From positions 1 through 64,000 of the forward strand of contig JAQMWT010000585.1 of the NCBI GenBank assembly GCA_029834535.1: a stretch of 64,000 nt of DNA, written 5' to 3'. Position 1 is the first letter of the stretch. Each line of letters starts with the position of its first letter. A program made the translations under genes and the position numbers. Shown here one piece after another: positions 1 through 11,023 of this stretch. Under the pieces are notes generated by a model, which was not told where the DNA came from, did no database searches, and saw only the letters and a list, made by a program, of their open reading frames with translations. This DNA is from Chrysophaeum taylorii. Lineage: Eukaryota; Sar; Pelagophyceae; Pelagomonadales; Pelagomonadaceae.

Positions 1-1159
1 TTCGAAAGTAGTCAGAATGCAAGCAGTAGTTGGTTCAGAACACTTGATACCCACCCCTCAACCTCCATTTTAACTGCGAGAGCCGCTGGCTATTCTTGTT
101 TCCATGTAGATGCCAAGTTTCCACGGCTGTTGTGCTCCTGTGGCATTGTCAAGATCCGTTACTGTGCGCTTGACTTCTCGCAAGTGTCTAAACATCGTGA
201 CCTAAACGTTTTGGATGCTCTTGATGATGTCGCAAGGTGGACCATATGGCAGACAAACTTTTTTTGTTCCAAGCCCCGAAATATGGCAATACGTGGAGCT
301 GCGCAAGGGAGCGATTTGAGTGTGCACCCTTTGCGATCAACCCTTGGTTCGAAATGGCAGCAATTACGTTTACATGATTTTTCGATTTCTCAACACCTGC
401 AATATCTGAAACATCGTTCGACATCGCAACATCTAGAACAAAGTGGTGTACTCAGGACTAATTGTATCGATTGCCTGGATAGGACGAATGTTGCTCAGTT
501 TACTGTTGGGGCGCATGCTCTGGGGAAGATACTTGCGGCCACAGGTGGACCGAGCGCCCATTTTTGTCGAATAGCCAAATTTTGTGCTGTTTATTGGATT
601 TTGCAGGTGCGCGCCAATCACCCACACTTGAGTCAAACAACCAGATGATACTTATTCTGATGGAACTGTACTCAACAGTTGGTGACTTGATTTCTTTGCA
701 GTACGGGGGTTCTGAAGCGCATAAAAAATGGGCACATCACCACAGGCATCATCCGTGTCAAGTACGCATGCAGCTAAACAATTCAACGACATCGGGGCAA
801 CGACGAAACACAAGGAGCTCCTCACATCCATACGACGATATTACTCAAATGCTTTTACTGATCGCCTCAAACAAGATGCTATGAATGTTTTCTTAGGTAA
901 CTATATGCCTAGTGAGAGCCATCTTAGTGACCTGCCGCTATGGGAGTTAGAGTCTGACTACTACCTGCATAATTTTCATGTCCAAATTGGCACCCCCCTT
1001 TCGATGAGAGCTCGTCGAGAACCTTGGCTTTCGTCATCTGATGAAGAGTTGGTATTCTCACCGCACGAAGATAGTGGGAACAACATGATTGTTGGCACAG
1101 ACAGGCAGTGCCTGCCGAACAAAGGGTGCAGGAGAAGCGCGGGTTGTTCGAAGATGTGA
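1..1159 (+). CDS. FIG4: FIG4-like SAC-domain phosphoinositide phosphatase, 5' partial, one frameshift
   Basis: The frame is open from the window edge. Members of this family remove the 5-phosphate of PtdIns(3,5)P2 on endosome or vacuole membranes in a complex with Vac14 and the Fab1/PIKfyve kinase. The SAC signature [12 protein letters not shown] lies at about 454-489, with the CX5R catalytic Cys at 463-465 and Arg at 481-483. FIG4-type blocks flank it: a [18 protein letters not shown] segment before, then [24 protein letters not shown] and [12 protein letters not shown] after. A 62-nt intron at 545-606 restores frame. A second frame change lies at the A6 run near 725-730, where one extra A would restore it, so this is either a sequencing indel or a mutation. 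The N-terminal half lies left of the window. The true C-terminus is uncertain, because this frame stops at 1159 without conserved tail sequence. Family assignment is firm; FIG4 rather than another SAC protein is likely from the RYYSN...LWELE block. Confidence 0.85.
545..606 (+). other. spliceosomal intron in the FIG4-like gene
   Basis: The segment starts GTGGAC after CACAG and ends TTTTGCAG. Removing these 62 nt joins ...LAATG to [11 protein letters not shown]...[10 protein letters not shown] in one frame, which matches the expected FIG4 order; leaving it in gives a frame change. This shows that the host genome has short GT-AG introns. Confidence 0.75.
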
Positions 1160-3468
1160 GCGTCAGGCAGGGTGGTAGCCAGCGTGCTCTGGGACTCTTG
1201 TTTTATTCATGTAGTATCGAGCGATATATTTTATGCACCCGCGTAACTTCCGAGCAATAGGCGTTGTCGGTTTGGTGGCGAAGTGCTCTAATAGTCTTCG
1301 AAACAGAGCGTGCAGACGCGGGATCTGCCGTTGTCAGTAACGTGTACACGTACCTTGGAGAGTTGCGGTTTGAGCGCATCCACAGACCCCACAAGCTAAC
1401 TCGATTTGACAAAACTTTTCGTATATGATTTCTGCGCGCCAATCACGCTTGCGCGTGAGAGTTGCCAAAAGTGGGAGAGTTCGACCGCTCCCCTGCCTAG
1501 ACGCCGTGCTCTTCCGACTTTGTCCACCCCTGAATCGCAAGATGGCCAGAAACAGTATGTCGAGTACACCTTACCAGTGTCAGCAATTAGGCTTATTACG
1601 GCACATGTGCTGGCAATAATGCGATGAGTTGGTGAATTTAGAATCCTCTGAAACCTCAGCTACCCCCCGCCAAGACGTGCTGTTCCATTGTACGGACTGT
1701 GTGGCATATGGCTGTAGTGTGGACTTCAAACGTGGCAAGTCATTCAAAGATGATCACAGGTGCGGACAGCAGGCGGCAAGTTTTCATTGGCAACGGCTGT
1801 GGCGGTGCCAACCGTGGCGAAACATGAGTGAGTGCAGACATTGCGCGTAGGAGTCTTTCACCGAAAAGAGATGATGCTAAAATCACACTTCGCAAGCTGG
1901 TGCATGAACTCTTACCGGTCACGTCCCATAGGAGTCAAACAGTTGTTTGTCCTGATAGAACTCGAGATGCGGAGCATCAAGATTCCCAAGGGGCAGGATG
2001 CCGTGGCTCGCGAGGTCACTGTCGTGATGCGTCTTTCAAGCCGGAGATCCAAGGAAGCCGTCAGTCGTGGTTGGAGAGTGGCTGGGTCGACTCAAGGAGT
2101 TCCTTATCTCAAGGCTTCGCTGATTACCATGAGTACGCTCGTGCCGCAGCTGATCCGTCTATCCTAGCTTACGGTGGTGATGAAGTCGACGCGACTGGTT
2201 GTCATTTCGCGATGCGAGATCACGGCAGGAATTCGAAGCAGCCCTCAGGAACACAACCTTCACCCGAGTGATGTTAATTCAGTCTTGGAAACTGCCGCGA
2301 CAGCAGGAATTGGGACAGTCTTGTCTTGTGGACCGTATCGCGGCCTGTATCAGGACACACTCGCTCGTGATGTCGTTGCGACTGTAATTTCAGCGCTATT
2401 TAATGACCTAGCACATGCATGCTGTGGGTTTAGTTTTGACTGCACGTCATATTTACCCTGTTTTAATGATGTATAGAGTTAAACATGCTTTGATGCGGTC
2501 ATGCACAGGTCAACAACGAACTCGATGCCATCGTGGGCATTGCGCGAGATCGCCCGATGCATGTGTTAAACGAATGCCAGGGTGCCGAGAGGCAGGCTTC
2601 TTCGTCAGCTACGATGTCGCGACTCGAAGGAAGAAATCTGGGCTCCGCACTCAACCCTTCTCAATTTGAAGGAATGGGTGTGTCTTACGAGAATGCAGGC
2701 AATTCCATTGACTCCAAAGAAAACGCTGCAGTCAAAAAGTCAGATATGGACGGAAAAGTTTTTTCAGTGTTATCAAGAAATGGGTACTCGCGCGGTGGTA
2801 CGATGGCACATATTCTCTCTGAACTTCTTAGCTTATCTCAAGCCCGAGACACTTATGTGCAAGAAATGTGCCTAGAGTCGTTAGCATCCGTCCGGTCGCG
2901 CTACTTAACTGATGATTCTGTGAATCTTTACTCGAAGTTTGTGACATCTAATTGTCACGATGTCACAAGAGGACATCTCGTACTTGTGTGGATCGTGGCA
3001 TCTTGGCCCGGACCGGTCTACTCACAAGCAAGCATCACGCCTACATCCCCAGGCTCTCTTCCTCTAGGACTTAAAGGTGACGTTCGTTGTTTTGCGCAAA
3101 CCACCCCAGGACATCGTGTTGAGTCACGTCAGGAACCCCCTCGATAATTGTGGAGACTTGCGAAATGCCGGAATCGCCCGTGATTTTTCTGGGAAGTTGA
3201 CCAGCCTCAGGGACCCCATAATGTTTTCGAAGAGCTGCCAAGTCGCGGGAGCTCAAGTGACACATTTGGGGAGAGTGCAGGGCTGCGTAACCTCATACGT
3301 TGTTTCGGCCGGCTGTCAGACGATTTGTATGTTCGGGTTGATAACAAGTATATGCTTTTCAATGAAGTTGGAGCACTTACTGTCGTAGCATCTGGTTCAA
3401 TCCCATCTCAAAGCGATGAGCGCATTGACATAGAGTCACAGCGCATGACTACTAGCTTCACACCCTGA
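1160..3468 (+). pseudogene. degraded or multi-exon coding remnants, unassigned
   Basis: No single long frame covers this stretch. Pieces that look protein-coding on the plus strand are 1832-2167, 2174-2476, 2533-3147 and a final piece of about 80 codons ending in TGA at 3468 (it contains LSDDLYVRVDNKYMLF). The last piece joins an upstream piece at a run of five T near 3184-3190, where a one-base shift would connect them. They could be further exons of the FIG4-like gene or a separate gene damaged by indels. I recognise no domain. The poly(A) signal at 3552 supports a transcript end just downstream. Confidence 0.35.
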
Positions 3469-3551
3469 TGTGCTGATTCGAGCGTCTCCTCTTTTGCAAG
3501 CAGGTGTAGGAAACGAAAGCTGTGTTCTTGTCTAGTTTAGTTGCCAAGTGC

Positions 3552-3557
3552 AATAAA
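3552..3557 (+). promoter_or_regulatory. AATAAA polyadenylation signal
   Basis: A canonical AATAAA lies 84 bp downstream of the last plus-strand stop codon (3468), a normal distance for the 3' end of a eukaryotic mRNA. It is the only supporting mark for a transcript end here. Confidence 0.4.
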
Positions 3558-4084
3558 GAGCATGAATGTCCGGCAAGATTCCGATTTTTGCCTAAATTTC
3601 TGCGTCCACGATGCTAGACGGCGCGCGCGAGCACTTCTAAACTGGCCAAATTAGGGCGCTCCGCAAACATCAACGCCGCGGAAAAGCAACATCATCTGCT
3701 AGTTGATGGCATGTGCAGCAGTAAATTCGATGAGCGGGGACGGTGGTTCTGCAGTGAGCGCTGAACAGATTCCGGCACCAGATCGACACCCAAAGCACGA
3801 TCAGTGGGTGGATAAAGCGGCTTTTCTCAAGTCCGTGCCACGGTTGTGCTCATGACAAGGTTGACGGCATCAGTACACAGGAAGGCCTAGTCGTTGTTGT
3901 TGCATGCCGACATGGCAACTAGCGTGTTTATTAAATCGTGTTCCAGCGCACACCCACACGCCATGCGACGAATGTGGGCTAATCTCCGGCCTTTGATCCC
4001 AGTTTCTTGCCTGATTTTGACTATCAAGCTCCAACCGGCCTGGATTCTGTCCGTTGCCAACCCTGGCCACCATTTAACCTGTAG
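3558..4084. other. no gene seen
   Basis: About 530 bp of ordinary sequence. Short frames occur on both strands, but none has recognisable domains or composition different from its shadows. I see no repeat shared with the rest of the window. Confidence 0.4.
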
Positions 4085-4126
4085 TGTACATAGAACTAGA
4101 CAGAGCCCCTTAGTATGTCTAGAGGT
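4085..4126 (+). repeat. dispersed repeat fragment, second copy at 62765-62812
   Basis: The string beginning TGTACATAGA and ending ATGTCTAGAGGT recurs at 62765-62812 with a few differences. At the right-hand copy a gag-like ORF starts about 50 bp further on, so this may be the 3' end of an LTR. No matching second LTR is visible, so the class is unproven. Confidence 0.4.
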
Positions 4127-4138
4127 GGTGTTTGAAAG

Positions 4139-4631
4139 TGCAGGCCGGTAAGTCTCGCCTCTGCCCCAACTGCGCGATTTTCTTCTGTGATTCCGGATCG
4201 GCTCCTGCCGGTCCGGCCTGGCTCCATGCTCGGGAGAGGTCTGAAGTTGTTAGTGAGTTAGCAGGCCAGTTTCACCAGGTCCCAATCTCTAACCCCATTT
4301 CTTGTCCCAATCTCAAACCCTCGCAATTTTGTGTGTGCTGACTTCGACGGTCCCTCGCAAACACCCGCCTTCAGTGCAGGCCAGTATGCCCGAGCCAAAG
4401 CTTAGACCCTTTTTATGCGCTCAATTTGACCCGGCCCTCGCAAACACTCGTCCTTCTAAGGTGTTCCACTTCTTCGTTCTCTGTTCAACACGCGATGGGG
4501 CGGCTGCGGCCTGAGCTCTGCACCCGACGACTCGCTGGAGAGAGGGCGACTACCCGGGGACCTCGTCGTAGACGACAGTGCGCGTGTAGACGATGGGAGG
4601 GGCTTATCGGTATTGCGCAGCACATGTGGGG
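4139..4631 (-). mobile_element. truncated copy of the foldback helicase element
   Basis: The left end GTGCAGGCCGGTAAGT matches the terminal repeat of the 43826-48411 element. Sequence at 4268-4300 matches its subterminal repeats (CCCAATCTCTAACC). Sequence at 4540-4631 matches its helicase arm at 43918-44010. The copy is split by a SINE (4150-4260) and cut at 4632 by a copia LTR. The matching is by eye over three separated blocks. No intact helicase frame remains. Confidence 0.6.
4150..4260 (+). mobile_element. SINE-like repeat S1, 5'-truncated, TTAG tail
   Basis: This is a copy of the family described at 53301-53704, lacking its first 290 or so bases and ending in a degenerate TTAG-type tail. 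It is flanked by a 10-bp direct repeat with one mismatch (GCAGGCCGGT at 4140-4149 and GCAGGCCAGT at 4261-4270), as expected for target-primed reverse transcription. It sits within the terminal repeat of the foldback element fragment. Confidence 0.65.
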
Positions 4632-5477
4632 TAGAATAGAAAATTGATTTAGGGTCAGTACCCCCCCCATATCACACACACAATCACCAATAAAAGCTGT
4701 GTCGAACACCGTGCTGCTCTTTGTGTCGTTAGGGACATGGCGTCAGGGCAGCACCACTGCCATCATCTCTCCAGGAGCACAGTGATTTTCCCATGTCTCT
4801 AGGTTTGGACCCAGTCCGGTACTGGTGAGAAACGTCCCTCAAAGACATCGTTCTCGATCGACGTCTCGGACAAAGACCCAGTTTCCAGGTAAGAGCAATC
4901 TCCTGAGGTTCCTGAAGTTTCTAAGACGTATCAAATCTAATCGCTTGCTACCGGTGCAAAAGGTGTGAAAGCAACCAACAACAGCAAAAACGCAACCCGA
5001 AAACGATGGCGACTCGCGACTACACAAGTCCGAGTCTGGATTTTTGATGCAATTCATTCCCACAAGAACAAGCTCTCCGGCTTTTGCAACAGCAAAACGA
5101 CATCAAAGCTGATTTCGATGCCGAACTTGATGCGCTATTCGCAAAACGCGACACAAGCTGCAGCATGCGGCGCTCGCCTCAAAACACGCCGACTATGATA
5201 AGCTCGCCGCAAGAATCGAGGCTATGAACGAGCAACTCGACCAGGACGAGCAACCTGAACAGGCTTCCCCCCAGCTGTTCTAACGGAGAACCCCCTCAAG
5301 CAAACTTCACACGAAGTCGCGACCCAAGACCCGACTGTCTCGATGGTCACCCCCCCTCCTGCTGTCCAACAAGTTCTCGAAAATGGACAACCACCGCCTT
5401 CTGCCGTCCACCCCGCCGGAAGTCAAACACCCCAGGCCAAAGTCTCGGCCTCAACAGCCGTCACTCCGGACCCTGGC
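4632..5477 (+). mobile_element. Cop-3: copia-like LTR plus decayed gag-like start
   Basis: The LTR is at 4632-4801 (starts TAGAATAG, ends TCTCTA) and matches the 5' LTR of Cop-2 at 52970-53161. The leader that follows matches 53162-53300 and 53705-53789, and a start codon at about 5006 opens MATRDYTSPSL, the same beginning as the Cop-2 gag-like ORF. Later stretches (5215-5475) match the Pro-rich part of that ORF with many frame breaks. The copy ends where the Gyp-E LTR begins. It lacks the SINE that interrupts the Cop-2 leader, so it serves as the uninterrupted reference for that insertion site. Confidence 0.7.
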
Positions 5478-5767
5478 TATGGCGGCACAGAAAAACACTC
5501 CCGATCCTAGGGTGACAAAGGGGGTACTCACCGACTCGCCCTAGACCTCACTGAACGAGGCCAACACGGACTCGGGGTCGGTTATGCTCGCCACACCACC
5601 TCACGCTCACCAAGCCCTTCAACTTGAGGCTGGAGAGTCGATTTATGATAGCAAAATACGGCTCTCGGGAGAGGGTGACATCACTAGGAAAGTAAGGAAA
5701 GGCGTTCCATTGAACGGGTATCGAGCCTTGAGAAGAGGGGTGGCGGCGGTCAGGAGTTGCCGCCACA
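5478..5767 (-). repeat. LTR of Gyp-E (3' LTR, minus-strand element)
   Basis: This aligns along its length with the Gyp-C LTR at 49910-50225, including GGTGACA...GGGGGTACTCACCGAC and GGCTGGAGAGT, and ends in CCGCCACA. The start is TATGGCGG instead of TGTGG. Short Gyp-E internal sequence follows at 5768-5827 and resumes at 11328-11458 after the Gyp-D insertion. Confidence 0.7.
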
Positions 5768-5827
5768 GGACTCCCCTGGTGAGAATACGAGCTGCCCTCA
5801 GCGAGCTCGACGAGAATCACGAGCCTG
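5768..5827 (-). mobile_element. Gyp-E internal remnant, left piece
   Basis: This is the stretch next to the 3' LTR. Its first bases match the corresponding position beside the Gyp-A LTR at 11765 (GGAC...CCCCTGGTGA). It is interrupted at 5828 by Gyp-D; the other side continues at 11328. Confidence 0.5.
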
Positions 5828-6156
5828 TGTGGCAGTAATGCCCATTTCCCCCACTTGCCTGCCTGCCACCTGACTTACCATGATTGTTGCCCTGGTATTG
5901 ACCTTGCATTTATGGGGGTGTCATCTTGACACCTTCACCTGCGCTTCCACTGGACCCAATGTACCGGGCATTTGTATTGCTTTCTTCCTGTTTCCTTGAA
6001 ATTACCCTCAATTGAATGTTCGACAGCATGGCGTGAGCGGAGTGTGAGCGCTTGTTGGACGTGTGGTGGAACCACCCGTGGTTCAGGACAGTTGAGCGGT
6101 CACGTTGTGACCGACGGTTAGGCGAAGAGGGGCGGGTGAGCTGAGTTTCCACCACA
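5828..6156 (+). repeat. Gyp-D 5' LTR
   Basis: Starts TGTGGCAGTAATGCCC and ends TTTCCACCACA. It aligns from end to end with 11024-11327 with small indels, so it is clearly the partner LTR. The sequence right after it (GGTGGTCTCAGAAACGGG) is the likely primer-binding region. Confidence 0.85.
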
Positions 6157-6732
6157 GGTGGTCTCAGAAACGGGAACTGACAGTTTGGGGTTGTTGTTAC
6201 GCAAATCCCGGACTGTCAGTCTCCCGCGCCCGGCGGCGAATCGGTGTTCAGGCTTTGGGCGAGTGCAGAGCCGACGTGTTTGTGCGGTTCCGGCGAATCG
6301 AGGGTGTCACTCCGATACGCGAAGCGGAACAAGCGTTCGGCGTGTTCGAACGTGAGCGGGCGTTGTCGTGAGTCTCGAAAAAAACAATCGCCTGGGAGCG
6401 GGGAGTAAGCCATCGCTCCCAGAACGGCAGACCGGGGAGGACAACCATATCCTCAAGACAACCGAGAAAAAAAAGAGTTCGCCTGGGGAGACAGCCATCT
6501 CCCAGAACAGGTAGGCCGGGAGGACGACCATATCCTCTAGCAAACCGGCTCAAGCGCGCAGTCAAGCAGTAGCCGGCAAATTGCTGATTTGACGACAAAA
6601 ACAAAATAGATGACGGCCCCGTGGTTTCGGGACGCCCAGGAACGTCTGCGGCGAGTCATCACCCCAGTGATGGAGTCATCCGAAGACGGCTAGATGTCGG
6701 GACGGGTGGCGAACGAGTGGAGATACCAGTGA
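6157..6732 (+). other. Gyp-D 5' untranslated leader
   Basis: About 575 bp between the 5' LTR and the first plausible gag start at 6733. It contains an imperfect duplication: two similar blocks around 6385-6460 and 6460-6545 (each with CCATCKCYCCCAGAACGG-type sequence followed by GACGACCATATCCTC). I see no coding signal. Confidence 0.5.
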
Positions 6733-8515
6733 GTGCGGCGGATACGTCCGGCCAGAAGTGCGCACTCCAGAAGTGAAGAGGTGGGGGCCATGACAGCCCC
6801 AGAACCTATACCTGCAACGGTAGTCGGGGGCGAGCCAACGCCTATGCCCGTGCACGTACGAGAAGACGAGACGATCCGTACGGAACGACTACGGTCCGAC
6901 CCAGGAACTCCAGCTGCAATCCGGGAGCCGGTGACTCGAGCACCGCCGGCCCCACCTTACTCTGCGATTGCTGGAGAAGAAGATGAGGGGGATCCTGCGC
7001 TTATGCGCACCCTCCTCGAAAAGTTGGAGAATATCGCTCTAAGATCCACTATCTCGAAGGGACGATGGAATACGAGCGAGAAGAGTCTCAACGCCAATAC
7101 CGAGACGCTGAGCTTCAGCGTCGGACAGTTCAGCATGAACGAGCCGAGAATGAACGGCTTCGACGAGAAATCGAAGATACGCGACGAGCTCGAGAAGAAT
7201 ATCCACCATCTCTCGATATTACCCTCGTCGAGCAATATCGTCGAGGCCGAGTTTCAGCGGCACGAGGCCGATAAGCTGCGGCGTGAGCTCAAAGAGGCCA
7301 TGCGAGTCCGAGACAAGCGACCACCATCACCTGACGTTGATCGCGCCAGACCGGAACTAGCGGACGACGCCGCGGCGACTCGTGCAGACGACCCACCGCC
7401 TCGAAAGCATCCCGAACCAATACGGCGGAGGCCCTCTGCACCTGACTTCGATCCTTCTGGCGACGATGATGAGTTCGATGATACCATCAGCATCGATAGA
7501 GGTCCGACGGGGATGCACAGGTTGAACTTCCCGACACTCCAAGGCCCTATTGTCAAGGCGCGTGACGAAGTACGGACGTGGTGGAACCAACTGATGCGGA
7601 TCATCGAGCTAAGGCTCGACCGTCCTTCATGCGCCATGAACATCGGTGGCGAATATCAACTCGCTCCCATGACTGTTTATAACAAGTGGGAAGACGAGCA
7701 CAAGCCACTATGGAAAGGTATTTACGCGGACGTGTTTCGAAGGCGGAAATCCGTAAGCGACGAGGAGGCAGGCCAAAATCGAAGAAGCACCTATTGCCCT
7801 GCCCTCCTCGAGCTACTACAGAGCAACTGGAGTATGGTGGTACACGATGACGCAAGGCAACCTTCCGCTCTCCAAGTACGTCAGCAAGTGGGTCCAAAAA
7901 TTTGGACTATGGCGAGCTGCTTCTAAGAACCCGGTGGAACCCGAAGCTGGATGCACTTTCTTCGAGGGTTATCGTCTGAAAAGCTCCGACACGACATTCA
8001 CCTTGCGCGGATCTCGGCCCCGGACCAAACGCTAGACCAGACGTTCCAACTTGCCTTGCAATTGGACGCGATGCCAGAGGTGGGGACGTCCAGCGACAAG
8101 CATGAAGATCCAAAAAGACCAAAGTCCCAAAAGATAAGCCCCACCGTACGCGTAAGGAATGGTATCAGCAGCAGCAGCAGCGGTTATGTCACCAGCTCTG
8201 ACGCGTCAGGTCGGCTGCCGGAGAACCTCGACTCTGAGTTACGCTATGCGTTGATGACGTGCTTGAAATGTGGGAAGCATTTATTACGGGCACGATGGTG
8301 GGGTGTGTCCTAAGCCTGGAAATTCTGATCGGAAAGCTCGCGCTGCCCGAACGTTGAAGGCTGCAGGCTTCCCACCGACGGCAGAAGGACAGGCCCAATG
8401 TCGACAAACGGTCACGGCTAATCAAGCTGCCGTGACGCGGCGCGTTCAAGCACCATTTACGCCACCCCCCGTCTTACTGCTGCGCAGGGCACAGGTGCAG
8501 GTCCCCAACAGGTAA
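6733..8515 (+). pseudogene. Gyp-D gag with several frameshifts
   Basis: The long frame 6733-7926 (397 aa) is interrupted in sense: residues read from about 7065-7270 in another frame give a typical gag coiled coil (MEYEREESQRQYRDAE...), so two compensating indels are likely. The frame then moves at about 7850-7950 into 7951-8313 and again near 8265 into 8270-8515. Across the last shift the residues CLKCGKHYYGHDGGVC make a CX2CX6HX4C zinc knuckle, the nucleic-acid-binding end of a Gag. The layout matches the Gyp-A gag: acidic N-terminus, coiled coil, capsid-like middle, Cys-rich end. It would package RNA if intact. Confidence 0.65.
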
Positions 8516-8849
8516 TCGCAGCCGCTCCGCAGCAGATGGTTCAGCAACCAGTGGCAGCAGAGCATCGCGCACGCTGAGATCGGAGGACGTTGCGCAGGCA
8601 CTAAACACCCTGTCGTTGCTACGCCAAGCTACCCAGTCGACACAGCAGCAGGCCAACCCCAGCCAGTGCAGTGCCGGCGCCGCCTCCCAGTGGCTCGATG
8701 TGCTTGATGAAGATCAGGGCGGCCCTAGGCGATTCATGGATGCACGGTGCAGAATGTGGCACTGATTGACGGCAATGTGATCAGCGGAGACGACGAGGAT
8801 GAGAGCCGTGGTGATGTAACACCAGAAGAGCACTCCTTTTTGTGAACCC

Positions 8850-9939
8850 ATGGAACCGCCCTCCTTTTTGGTGATCACCGAGGACGCATGGACGGCAGAA
8901 GAGAGTCGGAGTGCTGAGGTACGCAAAGTCGCGTCTATCATCTCCAGTCAAGACGGAGGGGAGATGTCGAAAGACGAGGACCCAAGCTGGTTTACTGGTC
9001 GAGACCAATTGACCATCGCTGTGGAGCCGTCATCAGACGATCTTGCCACTGGCTCCGCTGCATGCCCGAGCATTAGCTCTGATTTCGATGAGTTCTGCCC
9101 GCAGACAGCGATGAATACAGCTAGTCATCCCGATCATCGTGAGAACAAAGCAGTGACATACGACGGGACGAAGTTGACATGTTTGACGTATATCCCTGTC
9201 GCCGTCGTGTCTCAGGATGGTGCATCTTATTCGGTCCTTGCAGCTGGGCTGGATGGTATGCTGACTCGCCATACATCGATCACGTGCTTTACAACAAGCT
9301 CGCGTGAAAATAAGATCATTTATCGCCAGGCGCTGAACTCTACTCGCACTCTTAGCGGATCAGGTGGTTCGGGAGCGGCTATTCGCGAATGGATATGCGC
9401 GTTTCTATGACGCCTGGAACTTCCACTCTGCTGATGTTTTTCGTGGGGCAGACGAATGGGCAGCTACTACTAGGGAGCGCGAGAATTACGACTTTGGGTT
9501 CTATCATGGATTACGCTTCCGAGTTGGCCATTTTCCGTCGCTCTGAAGTTACCATTGGAGTTCTGAAAAGTAGAGATCCGATGCGCTTCAGGACCACCAG
9601 GGCGTTGTCCTCTTCAACGAAGCGTTCGATGCGACTCCAACAGTGTTTCCTATGTTCCCGACGGCGAAGCTCGCCATACACGACGGGAACCAGAAGCAGT
9701 GGCAGCCATTTGCTACTCCTTGGCGGTATGATAGCTTGCTTCGGTCCATCCAGGCTAGAGCCGAGCACCATCGCACTGACCCAGAGCATCCTCCGCTAGA
9801 CGCTGGTTGTGAGACTGCGGGTACGGGCGGACAAAGTCAGGTTTCCCGTGAGGATCCCACCGTCGTCCCTCACTTCGCGTTTGTGACTAAGACCCACTAT
9901 CTCGCACCCGGCCATCCTTATGTGCTGGAGCTTGTGTGA
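8850..9939 (+). pseudogene. Gyp-D aspartic protease, decayed
   Basis: Residues around 9160-9360 (GTKLTCLTY...GLDGMLTRH) align with the protease of Gyp-A (GTLTFMACHIY...GVDGMADV). A second block in another frame at about 9450-9570 (LLLGSARITTLGSIMDY) corresponds to the flap-distal LLGGRDIRVLGAVVDY of the intact copies. The catalytic DTG is not preserved: the matching position reads DGT. At least two frame changes separate the parts. The identification rests on comparison with the window's own better copies. Confidence 0.55.
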
Positions 9940-9999
9940 CGCGCCACTGATGAGAGGTCAGGCCTACCGCCCTTATCGCTCGCTCTACCCTGATTTGCG

Positions 10000-10533
10000 T
10001 GTGATACCAAACTCTTTGTCGTCATATTGCTTCCACGAGCCGAACGAAGTTTACGTGGCTGTGGGCATGTTGGCACAGGACCTATTGGACTCGACCCTGA
10101 GGTACCCATGATCGAGGGAGAGATCATACCCATGAAGGTTGCGTCAAAGTACAGCTGGAAGCCGCTGAAGAGGATACAGAGTCTGTTTTGCGACTGCTTC
10201 AGCTGACGAAGATGAGACGGAAGTCGAGGAGGAGGTTATGCTGTGAGACCCCCCTGAACCTCCGCCAGAAGAAGGAACAAAAAAATGTCGAAGGAAGAAG
10301 CCACGACTCAGGAGCTGATTGCTAGGCATGCTTCTTTGGTTTGGATTCCAATCACCTATATCAGCGTCGTCGTTTATTTCGCCGGCGCTGGTGGATCGAG
10401 TTTGGGGATCCAACGATGCAATGAGATCTATGAACCTCTTTTCGCATTGTGTTGGCTGGTTGCATGTCCACTTGCCGAGCTGTTTCCAGCTCGCCAAACT
10501 AACGTCACCGCTGTTCCGTCGCCACTGCTGTGA
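10000..10533 (+). pseudogene. Gyp-D DNMT fragment, motif I only
   Basis: The frame at 10285-10533 contains WIPITYISVVVYFAGAGGSS followed by LGIQRCNEIYEPLF, matching the DNMT of Gyp-A and Gyp-B (WLPITYRKVVMLFSGAGGST, LGLQRANE). FAGAGG is motif I of C5 methyltransferases, the S-adenosylmethionine loop. The sequence leaves homology about 15 codons later, so motifs IV to X are absent and the fragment cannot methylate. A short upstream block in another frame (NEVYVAVGMLAQ, about 10048-10085) corresponds to GQVFVATFAENEQ at the start of the Gyp-A DNMT ORF. Confidence 0.7.
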
Positions 10534-11023
10534 TGCAGAGCAACAGTCTCCACGACCGCTGAAGAGGAAGGTGCAGGAAGAAGCGACCAGCGTATTTCAA
10601 GACGTGCGCAGTTCCGTGGGCGGACGCGCTAACGACGAACATGGTTATCCTGTACCGTGGTGCCTCCTCATTTAGCTGATCAAGAAGCATGCAGCAGTCA
10701 TCACCTCCGACCGTCGCGCAGGTCGAGGAGGTGATGCTCTTGGTTGGACCCACCCCGCTTTAAATGAGGATGAAAACGGATGAAGAGCGACATTTGAGAC
10801 CAGAAGACAAAGACCCTGACGGAGGTAGCTTCACTCGTCTACGACGAATATGGACGGCTGGAACCTTGTGCCTGACTGCCTGAATGAAATCTCGTCAGTA
10901 ATCAATGCCTCCTCCAACAACAAAGTTCCTGCTGATGTAGCTCACCGTAGCATCTCGTACGATTCTCAGCGTGACCTTCGACCTTTCTTGAAGTCGAGGA
11001 CGACGCATCTCAAGTAGGGGGCA
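10534..11023 (+). other. Gyp-D sequence between DNMT fragment and 3' LTR
   Basis: About 490 bp that take the place of the missing RT, RNase H and integrase. I see no domain or repeat, apart from the purine tract at the end (about 11010-11020). The junction near 10530 probably marks an internal deletion. Confidence 0.5.

Noticed and set aside
1828-2476. C-terminus of FIG4
   Set aside because: Frames here look partly coding, but I could not match them to the family's tail, and no splice sites join them to 1159.
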